A stretch of DNA of 45,363 bases from Didymodactylos carnosus (taxonomy: Eukaryota; Rotifera; Eurotatoria; Philodinida; Philodinidae), in assembly GCA_905250885.1 (NCBI GenBank), contig CAJNOQ010000610.1, positions 1 through 45,363 on the forward strand, read 5' to 3'. A model generated the notes under the pieces. It saw only the letters and a list, made by a program, of their open reading frames with translations. It did no database searches and was not told the DNA's origin. Below, one piece after another: positions 1-12,100 of the stretch (within the stretch, counting starts at the first letter, position 1; every line of letters starts with the position of its first letter). A program made the position numbers and the translations under genes.

Positions 1-350
1 ATAAGTTGAAACTGAACGATATTTTCACATATCGTAGAGTTTAGTGATAGCTTTCTTTTGACGAAAGGATGAAGTCTCTATCTGTCAGGAAAGCCGAGAT
101 ACTGCAAAAATAAAAAAGGCCTTAAACATTTGAACAGTACTGTATATATAAAAATTAAACCGGTCCCGAAAGGGTTAAGAACTCATTGATTTTTTGAATA
201 CTTCATTTAAAAGTACATGTTTTGAGTACGATGCTTTTTTTCCTAGTTCAACTGATGATTGAATTTGTCCAATAATATCGGATGAACAACGTTGGCACCC
301 CTGAAAAGTATTATCTGACCCTTTTTAATACGTCATTCATAGTATGTACA

Positions 351-480
351 GGTGATGACTATTTTCACTGACCGACATGACATGACTTTATTGTCCAAAT
401 TTGATTAGTGTAATCATTGGATAGACCAATCCAGTTTGGTCAGTAAAGTCATTCGGTCAGTAAAAATAGTCACCACCACC
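351..480. repeat. Small fold-back element (MITE-like)
   Basis: The first about 31 bases (GGTGATGACTATTTTCACTG and following) return as an imperfect inverted copy at 448-477, which reads GGTGGTGACTATTTTTACTG on the minus strand. There is no coding potential. The flanks are both TATGTA-like but I could not fix an exact target duplication. A related diverged copy lies at 629-726. Confidence 0.6.
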
Positions 481-628
481 TATGTATGTCCACAATATAA
501 AAATATTAACGAGATGTATGTATGACTCAGTCGTTTCGATCGTCTGAATGTCTACACTGACAACCAATAGAAAAGACGTTCAAAGTGAATGAGTCAGACG
601 CTTGGAATGACCTCTTAGTACACTTGAT

Positions 629-726
629 GGTGGTCACTATTTCCACTGACCAAAATCAATTGGTCAGTCCAATCTTTATAATGAAAAATGGTCGATCGGT
701 CGGTCGATTTGGTCAGTGAAAATTGC
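629..726. repeat. Diverged second copy of the 351-480 fold-back
   Basis: It starts GGTGGTCACTATTTCCACTG and ends with an inverted TTTGGTCAGTGAAAATTG. The middle contains short GGTC/GATC repeats. It shares its terminal sequence with the element at 351-480, so the two are probably one MITE family. Confidence 0.45.
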
Positions 727-1210
727 TACATTGTTGGTTTTATTCATGTTTTACCTTAGAAACAAGGTAACGCTCATCTGCACTCGCTTGTTCCCTTGAC
801 TTTAGGAACTTATACCTGTGAACGGCTTTCCATGACTTTGAACATATCGCCAATATGTCAAAATTTTAAATAGGACTAGAGTCGATGAAAATGACATGTT
901 TAGAATGAGAACAGTGGATTGCATATGTATCTACCAAAACTGACTCCGACTGCTGCCAGTAGGGAAGCAAAAAGTGTTTTGGAAAGTTTTTAAGGGTACT
1001 CCCTCCCTCTCCTTTCCTATATATTCAAAATTTTTTTTTCTTATATGTAGCATGATAGAAGAAAGTGTGCCCTTCAAAATGAGACGTTTTCCAGAATTTT
1101 CCGATGAGTTTTCTTAGAGATATAAGCATAGTCACAAATGCCCTGAAAGTCAGAGCCCTGTGTACAATATGTGTTTTTCTTACTATGCATTTATTCAATA
1201 GTCCCTTCAA

Positions 1211-1519
1211 TTGGCACCATTACTACCCCTCGAAAAACTGGTCCGATCGAGTTCAAAATTTTACCACGGATACTTCAGACCCTATCTCAAGTTCGTTTTT
1301 TTTAAAAGCGTTTCAGACTTCAGCTTTGGGCGTGAGAAGGTTTTCAAACTGAAAAACCGGTTTTTTATATGGGATTTTCAGTATTTTTCGGATATCTCAG
1401 AAAAGAAAGAATATTTTTCGAAAAGAAAAAAATAAACCTGAGAGAGGGTTTCAAGTATCTGTGGTAAAATTTTGAGTTCGATCGGACCATTTTTTCGAGG
1501 GGTCATAATGTATGCCAAT
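1211..1519. repeat. Inverted repeat with about 85 bp arms
   Basis: The left arm (1211-1296) contains CCCCTCGAAAAACTGGTCCG and the right arm (1437-1519) carries the same sequence inverted with few mismatches (CGGACCATTTTTTCGAGGGG on the plus strand). The central 140 bp are unrelated. The open frames across it are not convincing genes. It is probably a non-autonomous DNA transposon. Confidence 0.6.
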
Positions 1520-1779
1520 GAAAACCGGAGTTTTCCAGAAAACCCATAGAAGAACACATCAGAAAATTCTGGGCAAAAATACGTCGATTTTCTTTTTCGA
1601 TGTTCTATCTCTGATATATATTAGAACCCGACCCGACATCGGCTTCTCTAGTTTCTAAGAGGGTAAAAAAAGAGGGACGGGGCACCCTTAAGGGAAAGAA
1701 ACAAAAAGAAGCAGCAAAAATATAACGACTAGAGGAGGAATCGAACGCACACCGTAAGTCCCTGTGAAAAACGTCTTGT

Positions 1780-1935
1780 CACAATGAGTGGCTTAGTTCA
1801 TTAAAAAGAACTTACTAGCTCAAATACGCGATCAATTGACAATTAACAGAGCAACCAAAGACGATTATTATTTTCGTTATCTTTCGTTTGCGAACAATGA
1901 GTAACTTATAGTTCGTTAAAAGGAACTTGCTAGCC
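1780..1935. repeat. Pair of about 42 bp direct repeats
   Basis: ACAATGAGTGGCTTAGTTCA and its continuation (about 1780-1822) recurs in diverged form at about 1893-1935, about 113 bp later. The function is unknown. No gene is visible between 1520 and 2796. Confidence 0.4.
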
Positions 1936-2796
1936 AATATATAAATGGTGTAAAGCAGTTGGATTATGGCATGATCAATCGGTTAATTTAATGCCGAATG
2001 CGGTTAGCATAATTTTTAGAATACTAATAGTTTTGGGAAGTCCACGACTGTTTTAGTCGTTGACCACCAGATATGAGACAAGGAGATGGAAATAGTAACT
2101 GCGTCCTCTTAATATTACTATGTTTTCTCTGGTACGTTTAGGAGTTGCCACTAACTTCAGAAGAAATACGATGCTGTGTTAAAGACACTCCTACGAGAAT
2201 AACGGCTTTAGCGGCAGCTATCTTTGGCAACGCTAGCGACATACACGCACGCCAGTGTGCGTAAATGTCAAAATGAGGTTGTAGATTGATGATTCGTATG
2301 TAAGAAGAGATTATTATAAAACCAGTCACAAATCGAACTAATCCAAAACGAAGTCATAAAGTTTTCTAAAACTGAAGGAAAGAGGTGAAATTATGTGCAA
2401 AAAAATTCAAGAGTTTACAAATAAAACATCGATCATTTTGATATTCAAAAGCTATGAAGTGGAAGAGATTACTAATATATTTCATCTGAACAAACAACTT
2501 TATTAAGCTGACCGGAACTGACTCGCAACCGTTCTGTATTAAGGTGTTCCCTAAAGCTTTTCTTTCAACCACTTCGAAGTCATCTCCTATGAATCCTTTT
2601 TGCTCAGAACAGGTTACGTGAAAGCAAAATTTGGTGGTGTAGTTGTTGATAACGTAAAACTGAACGATTAAATATCGTCATCAGATAAAGCGGCAAGCGC
2701 GTTTCTATATTGTACTAAAAATTCAAATTTTAAAAATAACACGGGAAAAGTTTCGTTTTTCTTTTGTAAAACAGTTTGGATTAAAAATCAATATAG

Positions 2797-4540
2797 ATGA
2801 TGTACGCAAGCAATCCAAAACGCAAAAGAAAGAAACATAAAAATGATGATGATGATGATTATTTAGAACAATTATTTGCAAGGAAACGTTCGCCATTCTG
2901 CATGTGAGTTCCCTTTTCTACCACCCACCTAATATATCAGAATATTTTGAGGTTTAGAAAACCGGGAAACGACGATACTCTTTCGTATAGTAAGCCAAAC
3001 GCAAGTATCAATAGTAATAGTGTTTTCGTTCCTGTTATGTCTAATCCAACTTCAACGAATGACATTTTTCCATTAGCTGATAACGAATCTAGTTCAAACA
3101 CTGATGCGCTTCATAATAGTCAACAAGATGGTACGTGTTTAGCCTGTTATTCTGTTCTGATTTTTTATGCGATTGTCTGTAGTCTTTCAAGAGAGCCTTC
3201 GTCAGAAAATCGACCTAGGTACGATATGGCTATCCGGAGGTAAATTTTATTTTATTTTTATTCATGTCTCATTCGAGAGAACATACAGAATAACCACTAA
3301 TCCTGCAATAATTCGTTCTGAAAGTGCTTTTATAAAAAACTAAAGGGTAAACACTCTACTGAGGGTCACTGTTGCTGCCATAAAACGTGAATTTTCACAA
3401 ATTTTCGTGTTTCGTCAAAAACTATCAAATTCCTATGATTTGTTTCTGTCTCATTTGAAAGAGGGATGTTTACTCTATAAGATTGTGTATTTAGATATAA
3501 TAATATATTTGCCTATCCAGGACTAAATAATAAAAAATTAAAATAATCAATATTTTTAAAAATTCGTTTTTTTCAGTACTTAACTAACGAAATGTATAAA
3601 ATATATAAAAACTGCACATGTCTCAATACTAGTTACCCATGTTAAAACTTGATAGTAATTCTATTCTTCTAACCGTCTAAACTATATATTTTTTTAAAAA
3701 GAAAGTCCGGCAAGGTCGTGAAAGGTACCGCGAGCGGATTGCCTATAAGATTTTTAGATGGTTAAGAGAGAAGAATTTTTATCAAGTTTTGACATTGAGT
3801 CATGTTCAGTTTTTAAGCACAAAACTAAAAAGGTTCATTTGTGAAAAGTAGGAGAAAAATGTCTTTTTCCATACATACAACCCATTTCTCAGCCATTTTT
3901 AAAAAATTAAATAGTTTTTTTCTACTAATATGAACTGATGCAGATAAAAAAACATGCTACTCGATGTAACCCTCAGTAGAGTATTTCGTCGTCTTCAGTT
4001 TTTTAAAAAAGCACTTCGAGAACGAATTATTGCAGAGTTAGTGATATGCTCTTTCGGATGAGACATGAATAAAAAATAAAATAACATTTACCTCCGGACA
4101 GTATGGTCGATGCTGAGGCGGAGCTGCTCTTAATATTCATCGAACTCAGAGAATGTTTTTTTAATTCTGTCTAGATTATAAGAGTTTGTACATCGGATTA
4201 GCCACCTTAAAAGCTCAACATAATTTATCTTGGAGAGCTATTGAAGATATTATTGAATTAAATAAACTGACAGTTAATAATTATCCCGATATAACATCGT
4301 ATAAACTAAAAGAAGTCATTGACTTCCCGTTAACCAATAAAAATTCTTTCATCAAAGATTGTTATTTGTGCAGCAAATGTTCTATGGATTGTTCAGCTAA
4401 CGTGTGCCACCATTGTACTGCAACAAAAACTCTACACTATAAAAAAATTTGATTTTCAACAGCAATTAAAATTATTATTTGCTAGAAAAGGTTTTTATAA
4501 TGCATGGCAATGAAAATGCTGAAGCAGATAAAAATAGATA
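2797..4540 (+). pseudogene. Decayed TNP2/CACTA-like transposase remnant
   Basis: The first exon (2797-2903) starts with a Lys/Arg-rich and then poly-Asp stretch. It ends at a good donor (GTGAGT), and the frame continues after an AG acceptor at 2956-2957 through a Ser/Asn-rich segment to about 3130. After an inserted fold-back element the similarity resumes at about 4171. It has the helical block seen near the N-terminus of animal CACTA transposases (RH-N-LSW-AI--I--L), then a C-x2-C...C-x2-C zinc knuckle (residues encoded about 4368-4420) and a block ending in a QLK-LF-R--FYN motif. A run of seven A's near 4441 shifts the frame and a stop follows soon after. The family call rests on the order of the motifs, not on a search. 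It is not functional. Confidence 0.5.
3234..4097. mobile_element. 864 bp fold-back DNA transposon with about 135 bp inverted ends
   Basis: The left end CCGGAGGTAAATTTTATTTT and the rest of the arm to about 3370 is repeated inverted at about 3965-4097, which ends TTTACCTCCGG. Both arms share long blocks, for example TGCAATAATTCGTTCT and CTCTACTGAGGGT. The interior has no long open frame. It sits inside the transposase remnant, so one dead transposon has taken up another. I did not find an exact target duplication. Confidence 0.7.
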
Positions 4541-5677
4541 TAATTAAAGATTTTTCTATATCGGAAAAGATATTTCTTATGGTATGTGTAGGTCAGATCG
4601 GGCGATATAGTTGATGGAAAGTGTTTGGTTAATGTCAGAGAAGATACATATATAGCTATTAAATAAAGATGTGATATTGACCATACAGTTCCACTCTGAT
4701 GGTAAGACTACAGAACAAAACCAAATTCCTCGTTTCCCTAAAACTGATTATTTTATTGATACTTTTCGATAGAAAGCATGTCATATCACAAACACACTCT
4801 TTTTTGCTCATAGGTGCAGAGCTGTAGAATCTGCCTGTTTGCTCCGACGGTCGTCGGGGGGAAAACTTATTGATTCAGGGAAATTTTTTGAAAAATGAGA
4901 ACTTTTTACAGACATATTTGCAGGACTGCTTGGCTACTATAAAATGACAGTGGCGCTTGCTGCACTTATCATGAACTTAAATTCGATACTTCCTCGAATT
5001 ATCAATTCATGACTCAGTTCCGACATTGGGGGATAGGGCGACACGTCAACCTATTTTTATCAAAATAATCAAAGATACAGGCATAGAAAAACAAAATTCA
5101 AAAGTTACAAGCATAAAACTCACTAATACATCGTTTGGAAGTAGCCTCAAGACAGAGAGAGGAGGAATCTCGAATCGACGGCCTCGTGTTTTGTAATAAC
5201 TCTGATATAAATACAACCGTACTGTAGAAAATGACAAATTCTTTTAGGCTCAAATTTTCGAAATTCTGTGAACCATCGAAATTCGCTATACTGTTCGACA
5301 ACGTGTGAGTGAGTACTCACAAGTCTTGAACTTATTCCAACTAGAATCGGCTAGCTGGGATCAGAGAATTATTAAACCAATATAAATAATAAGCGTAGTG
5401 GGATAAACTATATCGTATCCTAGCTGATCAACTAAAGTCCTACCAAATCCTATAATAAGATTATAGAGGACCTTATATGATCTTATAAGTTCCTACTGTA
5501 GGATCTCATGGGATCCTATAATAGGAATCCTACGTCATTCTATTACGTGATAGTTCAGAATATTTTAATAATTCTGAAAAACTTTTTGATAAATGCTGAT
5601 GATTTTGATGGGATAAGAAGTGTTTTGCTAAATCGTGTTTAAATCTACTTGTGGAAGTCGATCATTGAGAATTTCAC
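4541..5677. other. No gene seen; short TAGGATCCT-type palindromic repeats
   Basis: Nothing codes convincingly here. At 5430-5540 there are closely spaced, degenerate palindromic words based on CCTATAATAGGA and TAGGATCC. They look like the decayed end of a fold-back element. Confidence 0.4.
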
Positions 5678-6702
5678 TTAAATCAACAAATTTAGTCTTA
5701 AATCTTCAACTAATTTTTTATATATTCGTTTAATTTCGTCAAAGTCATCTTTAGAAATTAGATACTTGACGCTGACACCATCACGATCAAGAATAACTTT
5801 GTCAGGTAAGGCATTGTTCACATTATGATATTCTTTCAAGACATCTAAAAACGAACAAATTAGGGATTCGGTGACGATAAAAGCGGACAACAAATATACT
5901 CTTGCCTTTCATGCATTGTTACAAACCATCCATTAGTTCTTGTGCAGGTCGTTGATAAATAATTCGAGAATAAAATCGAGTAGAAGAAGGATTGATTGAA
6001 GCAACAAAAGCACCTAAAATTAGAGGTCTGCGACGGTCCCGCGGGATCTTTTACGGGACCAGGATCGGAACCTAGAGGTCTGCGGGACTGTCCCAGTCTC
6101 ACGGAATGGTTCCAGTCCCGCGGGCTTTTAACGAGACTGGGACCAGGTTTTTTTGAAAATAGTCTTGTATAGAGCATAAAAATTTCTTAGTTTCTGTGCT
6201 TGCTTGTATCTAGGCATTAGTTCTGCGTAAAAGAGCTCACACAAAATTCTTGAAGTCTTCAATTAATATCATCCATGCATAGTATTCCACGCACCATATT
6301 ACAACGCGCTGACCTTCAAACTATCATCGCTACTTTGAAAAAATATTTACGGGATCACGGGACAAGGATAAAAAAAACGAGTTCTTTCTACGGGATCGAT
6401 ACCGGGACCAAAAAAGTTTGGTCCAGCAGACCTCTACCGAAAATGGCACAAAAGCTTAGTATAGTAGGACGTTTTCAGAATAGTTAGTTAGTTCCAGCGA
6501 AGTTATCTCTGACGAGCTACTAATTTTTTCTTGCTAATGTTTCTCTCTAAAGCATTTGGAAAAATTCCTTTACGTGAACAAATTCTTTGATTTTCTACCT
6601 TTCACTCAATCCATTATATTTCTCACTATTTATTGGACTTTACTAACCTTTTCGTTTTGAATCATGATATGAATCCGTACCGATAACCGTTAGTGTTTTC
6701 GT
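5678..6702 (-). pseudogene. Piwi-domain fragment of an Argonaute/Piwi gene
   Basis: Three minus-strand exons can be joined: 6702-6648, 6013-5927 and 5844 to the stop at 5678. Phases agree and all introns are GT-AG. In order they give a GTDSYHD block (the family's GIDVYHD, with the first catalytic Asp), an AFVASINP...YSR block, and a KEYHNVNNALPDKVILDRDG block (the family's YRDGVSDGQ, second catalytic Asp). The Piwi domain normally runs on for more than 100 residues to a catalytic His. Here the frame stops about 30 residues after RDGVS, and no PAZ or N-terminal region was recognised upstream (6703-6960 gave no clear match). The intron 6014-6647 contains a hAT MITE. It is most likely a truncated gene copy. 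Argonaute/Piwi genes act with small RNAs in transposon silencing and are expanded in bdelloids (established knowledge). Confidence 0.75.
6021..6436. mobile_element. hAT-type MITE, TAGAGGTCTGC ends, 8 bp target duplication
   Basis: It begins TAGAGGTCTGC and ends GCAGACCTCTA. It is flanked by CCTAAAAT (6013-6020) and CCGAAAAT (6437-6444), an 8 bp target duplication with one later change. The 8 bp duplication and TAGAG ends fit the hAT superfamily. A second internal TAGAGGTCTGCGGG start at 6073 suggests a nested or duplicated end. The interior is rich in CGGGAC/GTCCCG palindromic words and has no transposase. Confidence 0.85.
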
Positions 6703-7440
6703 CTACAAAAAAAATAATTAAATAAAGTATTTTGTTCGAAGTTCGCGATGACACTGCGATTTATTTTATGGGTTGCATTTGCTAAATCTGATTTCACTTG
6801 ATGGTTGGAGGAAAATTTTTGAATTTCGACATCCGCACACGGGCGAAAACTCGAAACGTCCGTCAATACACCAGATTCTCCAAATTTTTTGTGGCAGAAA
6901 ACTTGGGATTTAATAGCGCCAACAAGAAACAGTAGGTCATTAAGTTATTGATTGAAAAAAAATCAGTTTTACTTGATAAACGAAACAGCACGTTGTTTAT
7001 TAGTTCTTAAAATGGGTTTTAGATAGATAGATTAGTTTCTTATATTAAAATGAGATAATAATAATACGGCAGGCATAATCATATTTGTGTTTGAGCATAA
7101 TGGTTTCTACTATTAGTCTCTCTGAATATTAGAAGAAAATGGAACGGTTTTCGTTATAGAGTAATTTCATAAATAGAACTGAGAAGGAAACGTGTGACTA
7201 GATATTAACAAAACTATGTTTCTCCAGTATCTTGCTTTCGCGATATGAAAATATAAATAAAACAAGAACTAAATGTATCGTTTCCGACGATCCAAAGAAC
7301 ATTCAGCACGATCTGGCTTAAACACAAAAGATAACGCGATTACACTTATATTGCTGTAGTTTTGAGTAACACATTAAAAATTAGTCACAAATACTGAAGA
7401 GTAAAGTTCTATTTTCCACGTTACTTCGTTTTAAGAAATA
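6703..7440. other. No gene recognised
   Basis: This is AT-rich sequence with only short open frames. Upstream Piwi exons might be expected here on the minus strand, but I could not match any. Confidence 0.4.
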
Positions 7441-7694
7441 AAGCTTTGAAGAAGATATTTTAGTTCACAAATTATCAGAGCAAGATTACAACACCCGGCG
7501 GGTATTTCCAGACGTGGTAGTGAGCGAAAAGATAGTATTGCTACAGAACCATCACATTATGAAAGGCTTTGTAGTGCTTAAGATCATTATTCTTGGAATA
7601 TTGGTCCCTCGCTCACTCCCTCGTCTGGAAATGCTCGTCGAGTGTTGAAATCTTGCTCTGATAATTTGTAAACTAAAATATCTTCTTCAAAGCT
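7441..7694. repeat. 254 bp inverted repeat, about 90 bp arms
   Basis: The arms 7441-7530 and 7603-7694 are inverted copies sharing AAGATATTTTAGTT and ATTATCAGAGCAAGAT with a few changes. It is non-coding. The minus-strand open frame across it (7587-7823) is probably chance. Confidence 0.65.
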
Positions 7695-7934
7695 ATATTT
7701 AATGAAAATCCATGTTTTATCACATATGCAGGCATTTACATTTAAATCTGCACTAGCGCAGACTGAAATTTTAATTTCTACTGTAACATATACAACAAGC
7801 TTAGGAACAAGAAGTAACATCATATCATGACAAAAAAAAAATTAATCCAATGCTAGAAGTTTAACGATAACACAAGAAGTGCTGACCAACAGAAGAGAAA
7901 AAGAACGCAAAAAAAATCTATTTTGAAAATTAAG

Positions 7935-8052
7935 GTCAAAACTAGGCATCCATAAATTTTATCCATAAATCTCTACTATCAACGTGAAATTTAAAAATTT
8001 TACGGCGATAGTAGAGATCTATGGATAAAATTTATGGATGCCGAGTTTTGAC
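7935..8052. repeat. 118 bp fold-back element, 46 bp arms
   Basis: GTCAAAACTAGGCATCCATA at 7935 is repeated inverted, ending GGATGCCGAGTTTTGAC at 8052, with only about two mismatches in 46. The loop is about 26 bp. It can form a long hairpin in DNA or RNA. Confidence 0.75.
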
Positions 8053-8229
8053 AGCAGGTTTCCTACAGCAGCTCTTTCTTTGTAAAGTCAGCTTTGTTTG
8101 TAAAATAAAATCAAGTCGCATTCGTAGCGCATCCATGCCTTTTTTCACAGGAATTATTTCGTTTGTTACTATGGAAGGAATAAGAAAACGAATTGTACAA
8201 TTTGTTGAATTTCTGCCCAAGTCAAAGAA

Positions 8230-8425
8230 TCTTGCTGTAAGATCTTATAAGATTCTTGTACGGTTCCGTCTGATTTTGTAAGATTCGTATAAGAATTTGT
8301 AAGATTTTGTAAGAAAAATAGAAACTGATTCTTGATGTAAGATCTTATAGTAAGATTTCATCAAACTCTTGTATGATTTTTATAAGATTTTATAAGATCG
8401 TGTAAGATCTTGATCTGATTTTTCT
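8230..8425. repeat. Degenerate TAAGAT/ATCTTA word cluster
   Basis: About 15 copies of GTAAGAT, TAAGATTTT and the palindrome AAGATCTT occur irregularly over 200 bp. The order is not a clean tandem array. It resembles the subterminal repeats of a DNA transposon, but no ends were identified. Confidence 0.45.
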
Positions 8426-8586
8426 GACAGGAGCGAGAGAAAAATACAAATCTTGTTCTAACAGTGATAATTTTCCGGTTATTCTGATTAAGTGAACCTT
8501 CACTGATCACTAATTTGTGCTGTCGTTGATTCGTTTTCACAAGTTTGAATAGAGAATTATCGTCAATCGAATTTTCTTGAAATTGG

Positions 8587-9120
8587 TTCGGAAACTTAGG
8601 CGGTGGAACGATTCTAATCTAGGGGAGACTCAAAAACGTTTTTCAAACAATGATGGAAGGAAATCAATCAAAATATCTGAGCCATCCCCAGCCTTTCTTT
8701 CCTTTTTTTAGGGGAGACTTGAGCCTTCCCAAGCAGTGCTTTCGATAGTAGTTTTTATAGGGGGTGGAGAGTCTGCTGAGTAACTAACTTTTTTTATTGA
8801 GTAAAACGCATTTTTGGACCAAAATTTTTTTCTGAGTAACTGCATGTTTTAAGCGAATTGAAGACTTACTTTCTCAGTAAATAAATGAGTTACTCAGAAG
8901 CTGGAGAAAATCACTTACTCAGGCGCACAAAAGCGAGTTTCTCGGTGAATAAATGAGTTACTCAGGTGCATAAAAGGCAGTTTCTCAACTTAAATTTCTT
9001 AAAAAGTTTCTGAATAAGTCAAAACTTTTTGAGTAACTGTATCCAAACGAGGGGGTGGTATGCCACCCCCTAATCGATAACACTGTTCCCAAGCCTAAGG
9101 GCTCCGCCGCCTAAGTTCGG
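8587..9120. mobile_element. 534 bp composite fold-back element with nested inverted ends
   Basis: Outer ends: TTCGGAAACTTAGGCGGTGG at 8587 and an inverted GCCGCCTAAGTTCGG ending at 9120. An inner pair lies at about 8720-8770 and 9050-9100 (GGGGGTGG / CCACCCCC, with TTCGATAGTAG / TAATCGATAAC). The interior repeats GAGTAACTCAG-like words at least six times. There is no coding capacity. Family unknown. Confidence 0.55.
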
Positions 9121-12100
9121 AAATATATATTCTGTAGCTGATTTCGGTTGTGCAAGTGGTTTAATGATAGATACAAAACCTTCGCCATTGTTTTTCAGTT
9201 GGGTTGAGCATCGGTTCAGTTCAGTTTTGGTTGAGCATCGGTACAGGCGATGAAATCAATTTCAAAGATGTACCGATTTTCCGCGAGAAACGTTGATTTG
9301 CTTTATTATCATTTAAATGCTGAAATATTTGTTTTTCTTCGAATTCTTCATAGATTCGACTGAATCTAATTTGACGTAATTTAACATCCAGTACATCTTC
9401 AAGTCGGGCGATTAAATATTGACTAGAAAATTTTTCCTACTCTTCACCTCATAATCTTGATGAACTCTTGTTTGACAAGCTCAAATAAAGGAAAAAAAAT
9501 CGAAATATTTTTGTTAGTCTGCATAACTGTCGGTACGCGCCATCTAACACCAAATGAAAAATCCTCATTATTCGAGGATGTGTGACAATCTTTTATTGGT
9601 AAGAAAAAACACTCATCCAGTCCACAAGAAAGAGTTAGTTACTTACCAATAGTAAGTAAGTTACCATTGCTATAAATATATATAGAGTTCTTGCTGTAAA
9701 AAAACTGCGATATTAGTGAGCACGGGTGTGTGATGCCAAACATTTTTAGTAGTTGTGAAAGCTTCACTACGCATATTACATACTCTCACGCTCCAAAATA
9801 ACGTGAGAGCGAAATTTGGAGTGTGATTACACTGCACGAGTAGCAAATGAACGTTGGACAGACGACTTCAGTTGAAGATCAATGTTTTTAACAATTTGTT
9901 TTGAAAATTCTGTAAAACTCTCAACATTAATCAATCCTTAATCAAAGGTTGTAGTAGCGAGCGTGGATGAGCGATCATCGACTAGAATTATGTTTTTAAT
10001 AACCGTCTCTTCAAGGATCATTCAATCGCGAACGTCCTCGAATTATGAACTATAATTCTTGGCAATGATTAGACGGTTAACAATTCTGAAGCGCTGTGCG
10101 GGCTTCAGAATCTTTTATTTTTGCTCGGGCATCCACTTGTTTTTAGAGAGAGACCAGTAGTAGCAAAGGTCTTTTTCATTGGAACGCGTTGTTTGCCGAA
10201 GATGATCATTTTTAAAAGAAAACAGACAAGAGGTTATACGTACACTATGCTCAAAAAACAAAGCGTGCATGTGCTTGTTACTGGAGAATCTCGTTCGAAA
10301 TGTCGAGTTGGTTTAAGGTTTTGAAGTAGGAATAAAGAAGTTAATAGACGCTTTGTTCTCGATATGAGTACAGAATACGGGAGCAAGGAAATTAGTTTAT
10401 CTATTAAAAAAAAGTTGAATCAATAGTCATTGAAATAGTTTTTTGAAGAAAAATCGGACAAAGTACAAGTATTAGATTCAAAATTACATTAAAATTATAA
10501 TGCATTGCTGAAAGATGAAGAAGTCGACAATCTGGTTCGTTGGGCCCAGTAAAGTTCCATTTGGTTTGATGATTTTCTTTTAGTAGTACAGTATTTTATT
10601 TGAAACTATTCTTTTATATGCGAAATTCTTTCCTAATTCTTCTCATTTTTATAGTGTCAGAATACACCTTAGTGTCCTCTACAAAATTAGATTTTCCGAA
10701 TTCTTCACGACCTTTCGTCTCCAAAAAATGAATTTTTGTTTTCAAGATTTTCAATCTTTAGATGACAAGTTTTTCTTACCCATAGAAGCGATAGAACTTC
10801 GGATTTTCTGTTACGAAAAAAAAGAAAGTATTGAAAAGTCCAAAACGGAAGTCTATTAGAGTGATAAAATTTCAGTTAGAATGGACAACATTTTGATGGA
10901 CTTAATCCGTGTACAGTAATAAAGACTATGGTTCCTAGAGAAATCTACGAAAAGGCAATGCCGAGATGCTGAGCAAAAAATATGTCCATTTTACCGCTGT
11001 CTATTTAGCATCACGTAAACCACTGCAAACGGCAACAAAAACAATCGCTCTTACGCAAAGTGATACACCGAAAAATGTTTGCAATAGTTGATCAAACTCT
11101 ATCAGACAATAGTTTGGAAACATCGATTTGAACCTAATGAACATTCTGTTTACTTAAAGTAAATGAAACAATGACTGTCCAATCCTTCGTAAAATGTTTT
11201 TCTCCTAAAAGCCTACAATCTCCTAGAATCGAGAAAAAGACACCGAACGGTGCAGATTATGCAGATGGAAAACCTTCTATGCTCTGTATGTGTTCGCTAG
11301 GATTGAAAAAGATTTAAGATGCTGTAGTCACCATAACTCATTACTCTTAGTACTAGTCGAACTTTTAGCCCGAACATCCCTGACCTATGCTTTTTTATTC
11401 GTATAACACATTACACCAGGATAGTTTGTACACACAAATGATTTGTTTCTAGTAGAAATTATTTTCACGTACTTAAACCAGTGAATGTCTTGCCATATTT
11501 TTCGCACGTGGTCACTAGTGAACGGCGTACAACGGTATATGGACACAGACGTGAAAAGAAATTCTCGCTTAATGTGAGATTATAGAAAGTTCACACGTGA
11601 CCACGTGTTTAATGTTGCAGCTGCATGTCACTAAAACTTCGAAAATAATTTCTCTTAGGTATTCTATCATATTGAAACTATACTGAGGTTTTGGTTAGAT
11701 ATATTGTTGGGATAATGTGGGATAGCTTATGCTCAAGTAATTTACAGCACATGCTCGCTTTGCAGTAGTAGACAATTACTCATCGGCTCCTCTTATTTCC
11801 TAGTGAAACCAAATGTCATTCATGGAATCGTAATTGTTCATCATATTTATGCTCCTCTTCATCGTCTACTAATCACTAAGTTTTACATTTCCAAAATTTT
11901 GTATCTCGGCCACATTATCTTCCCTCTCATATATTTACTGAACCTAGAAATCATACTCTTCATCCAATTGTATGTCAGAGATATCAAATAGTTATTTCAA
12001 ATCTTTAATCATTTTCGTTTACATGAAATGTTTACCGATGTAAATATTTGTGTCAATGGTGTCATGAACGGATATTAATCGAGATAATCTATTTGAAGTG

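Noticed and set aside
1727-1800. tRNA gene on the minus strand (GTTCGATTCC word)
   Set aside because: The stems of a cloverleaf do not pair around the B-box-like word; at most a SINE tail.
5860-6177. 105-codon minus-strand frame
   Set aside because: It is a shadow frame across a Piwi exon, an intron and the MITE; the Piwi reading is in another frame with proper splice sites.
6275-6487. 70-codon frame
   Set aside because: It runs through the end of the hAT MITE and its flank, so it is not a host gene.
11803-11991. 62-codon hydrophobic frame
   Set aside because: No ATG context, no homology recognised, in an AT-rich stretch where such frames arise by chance.
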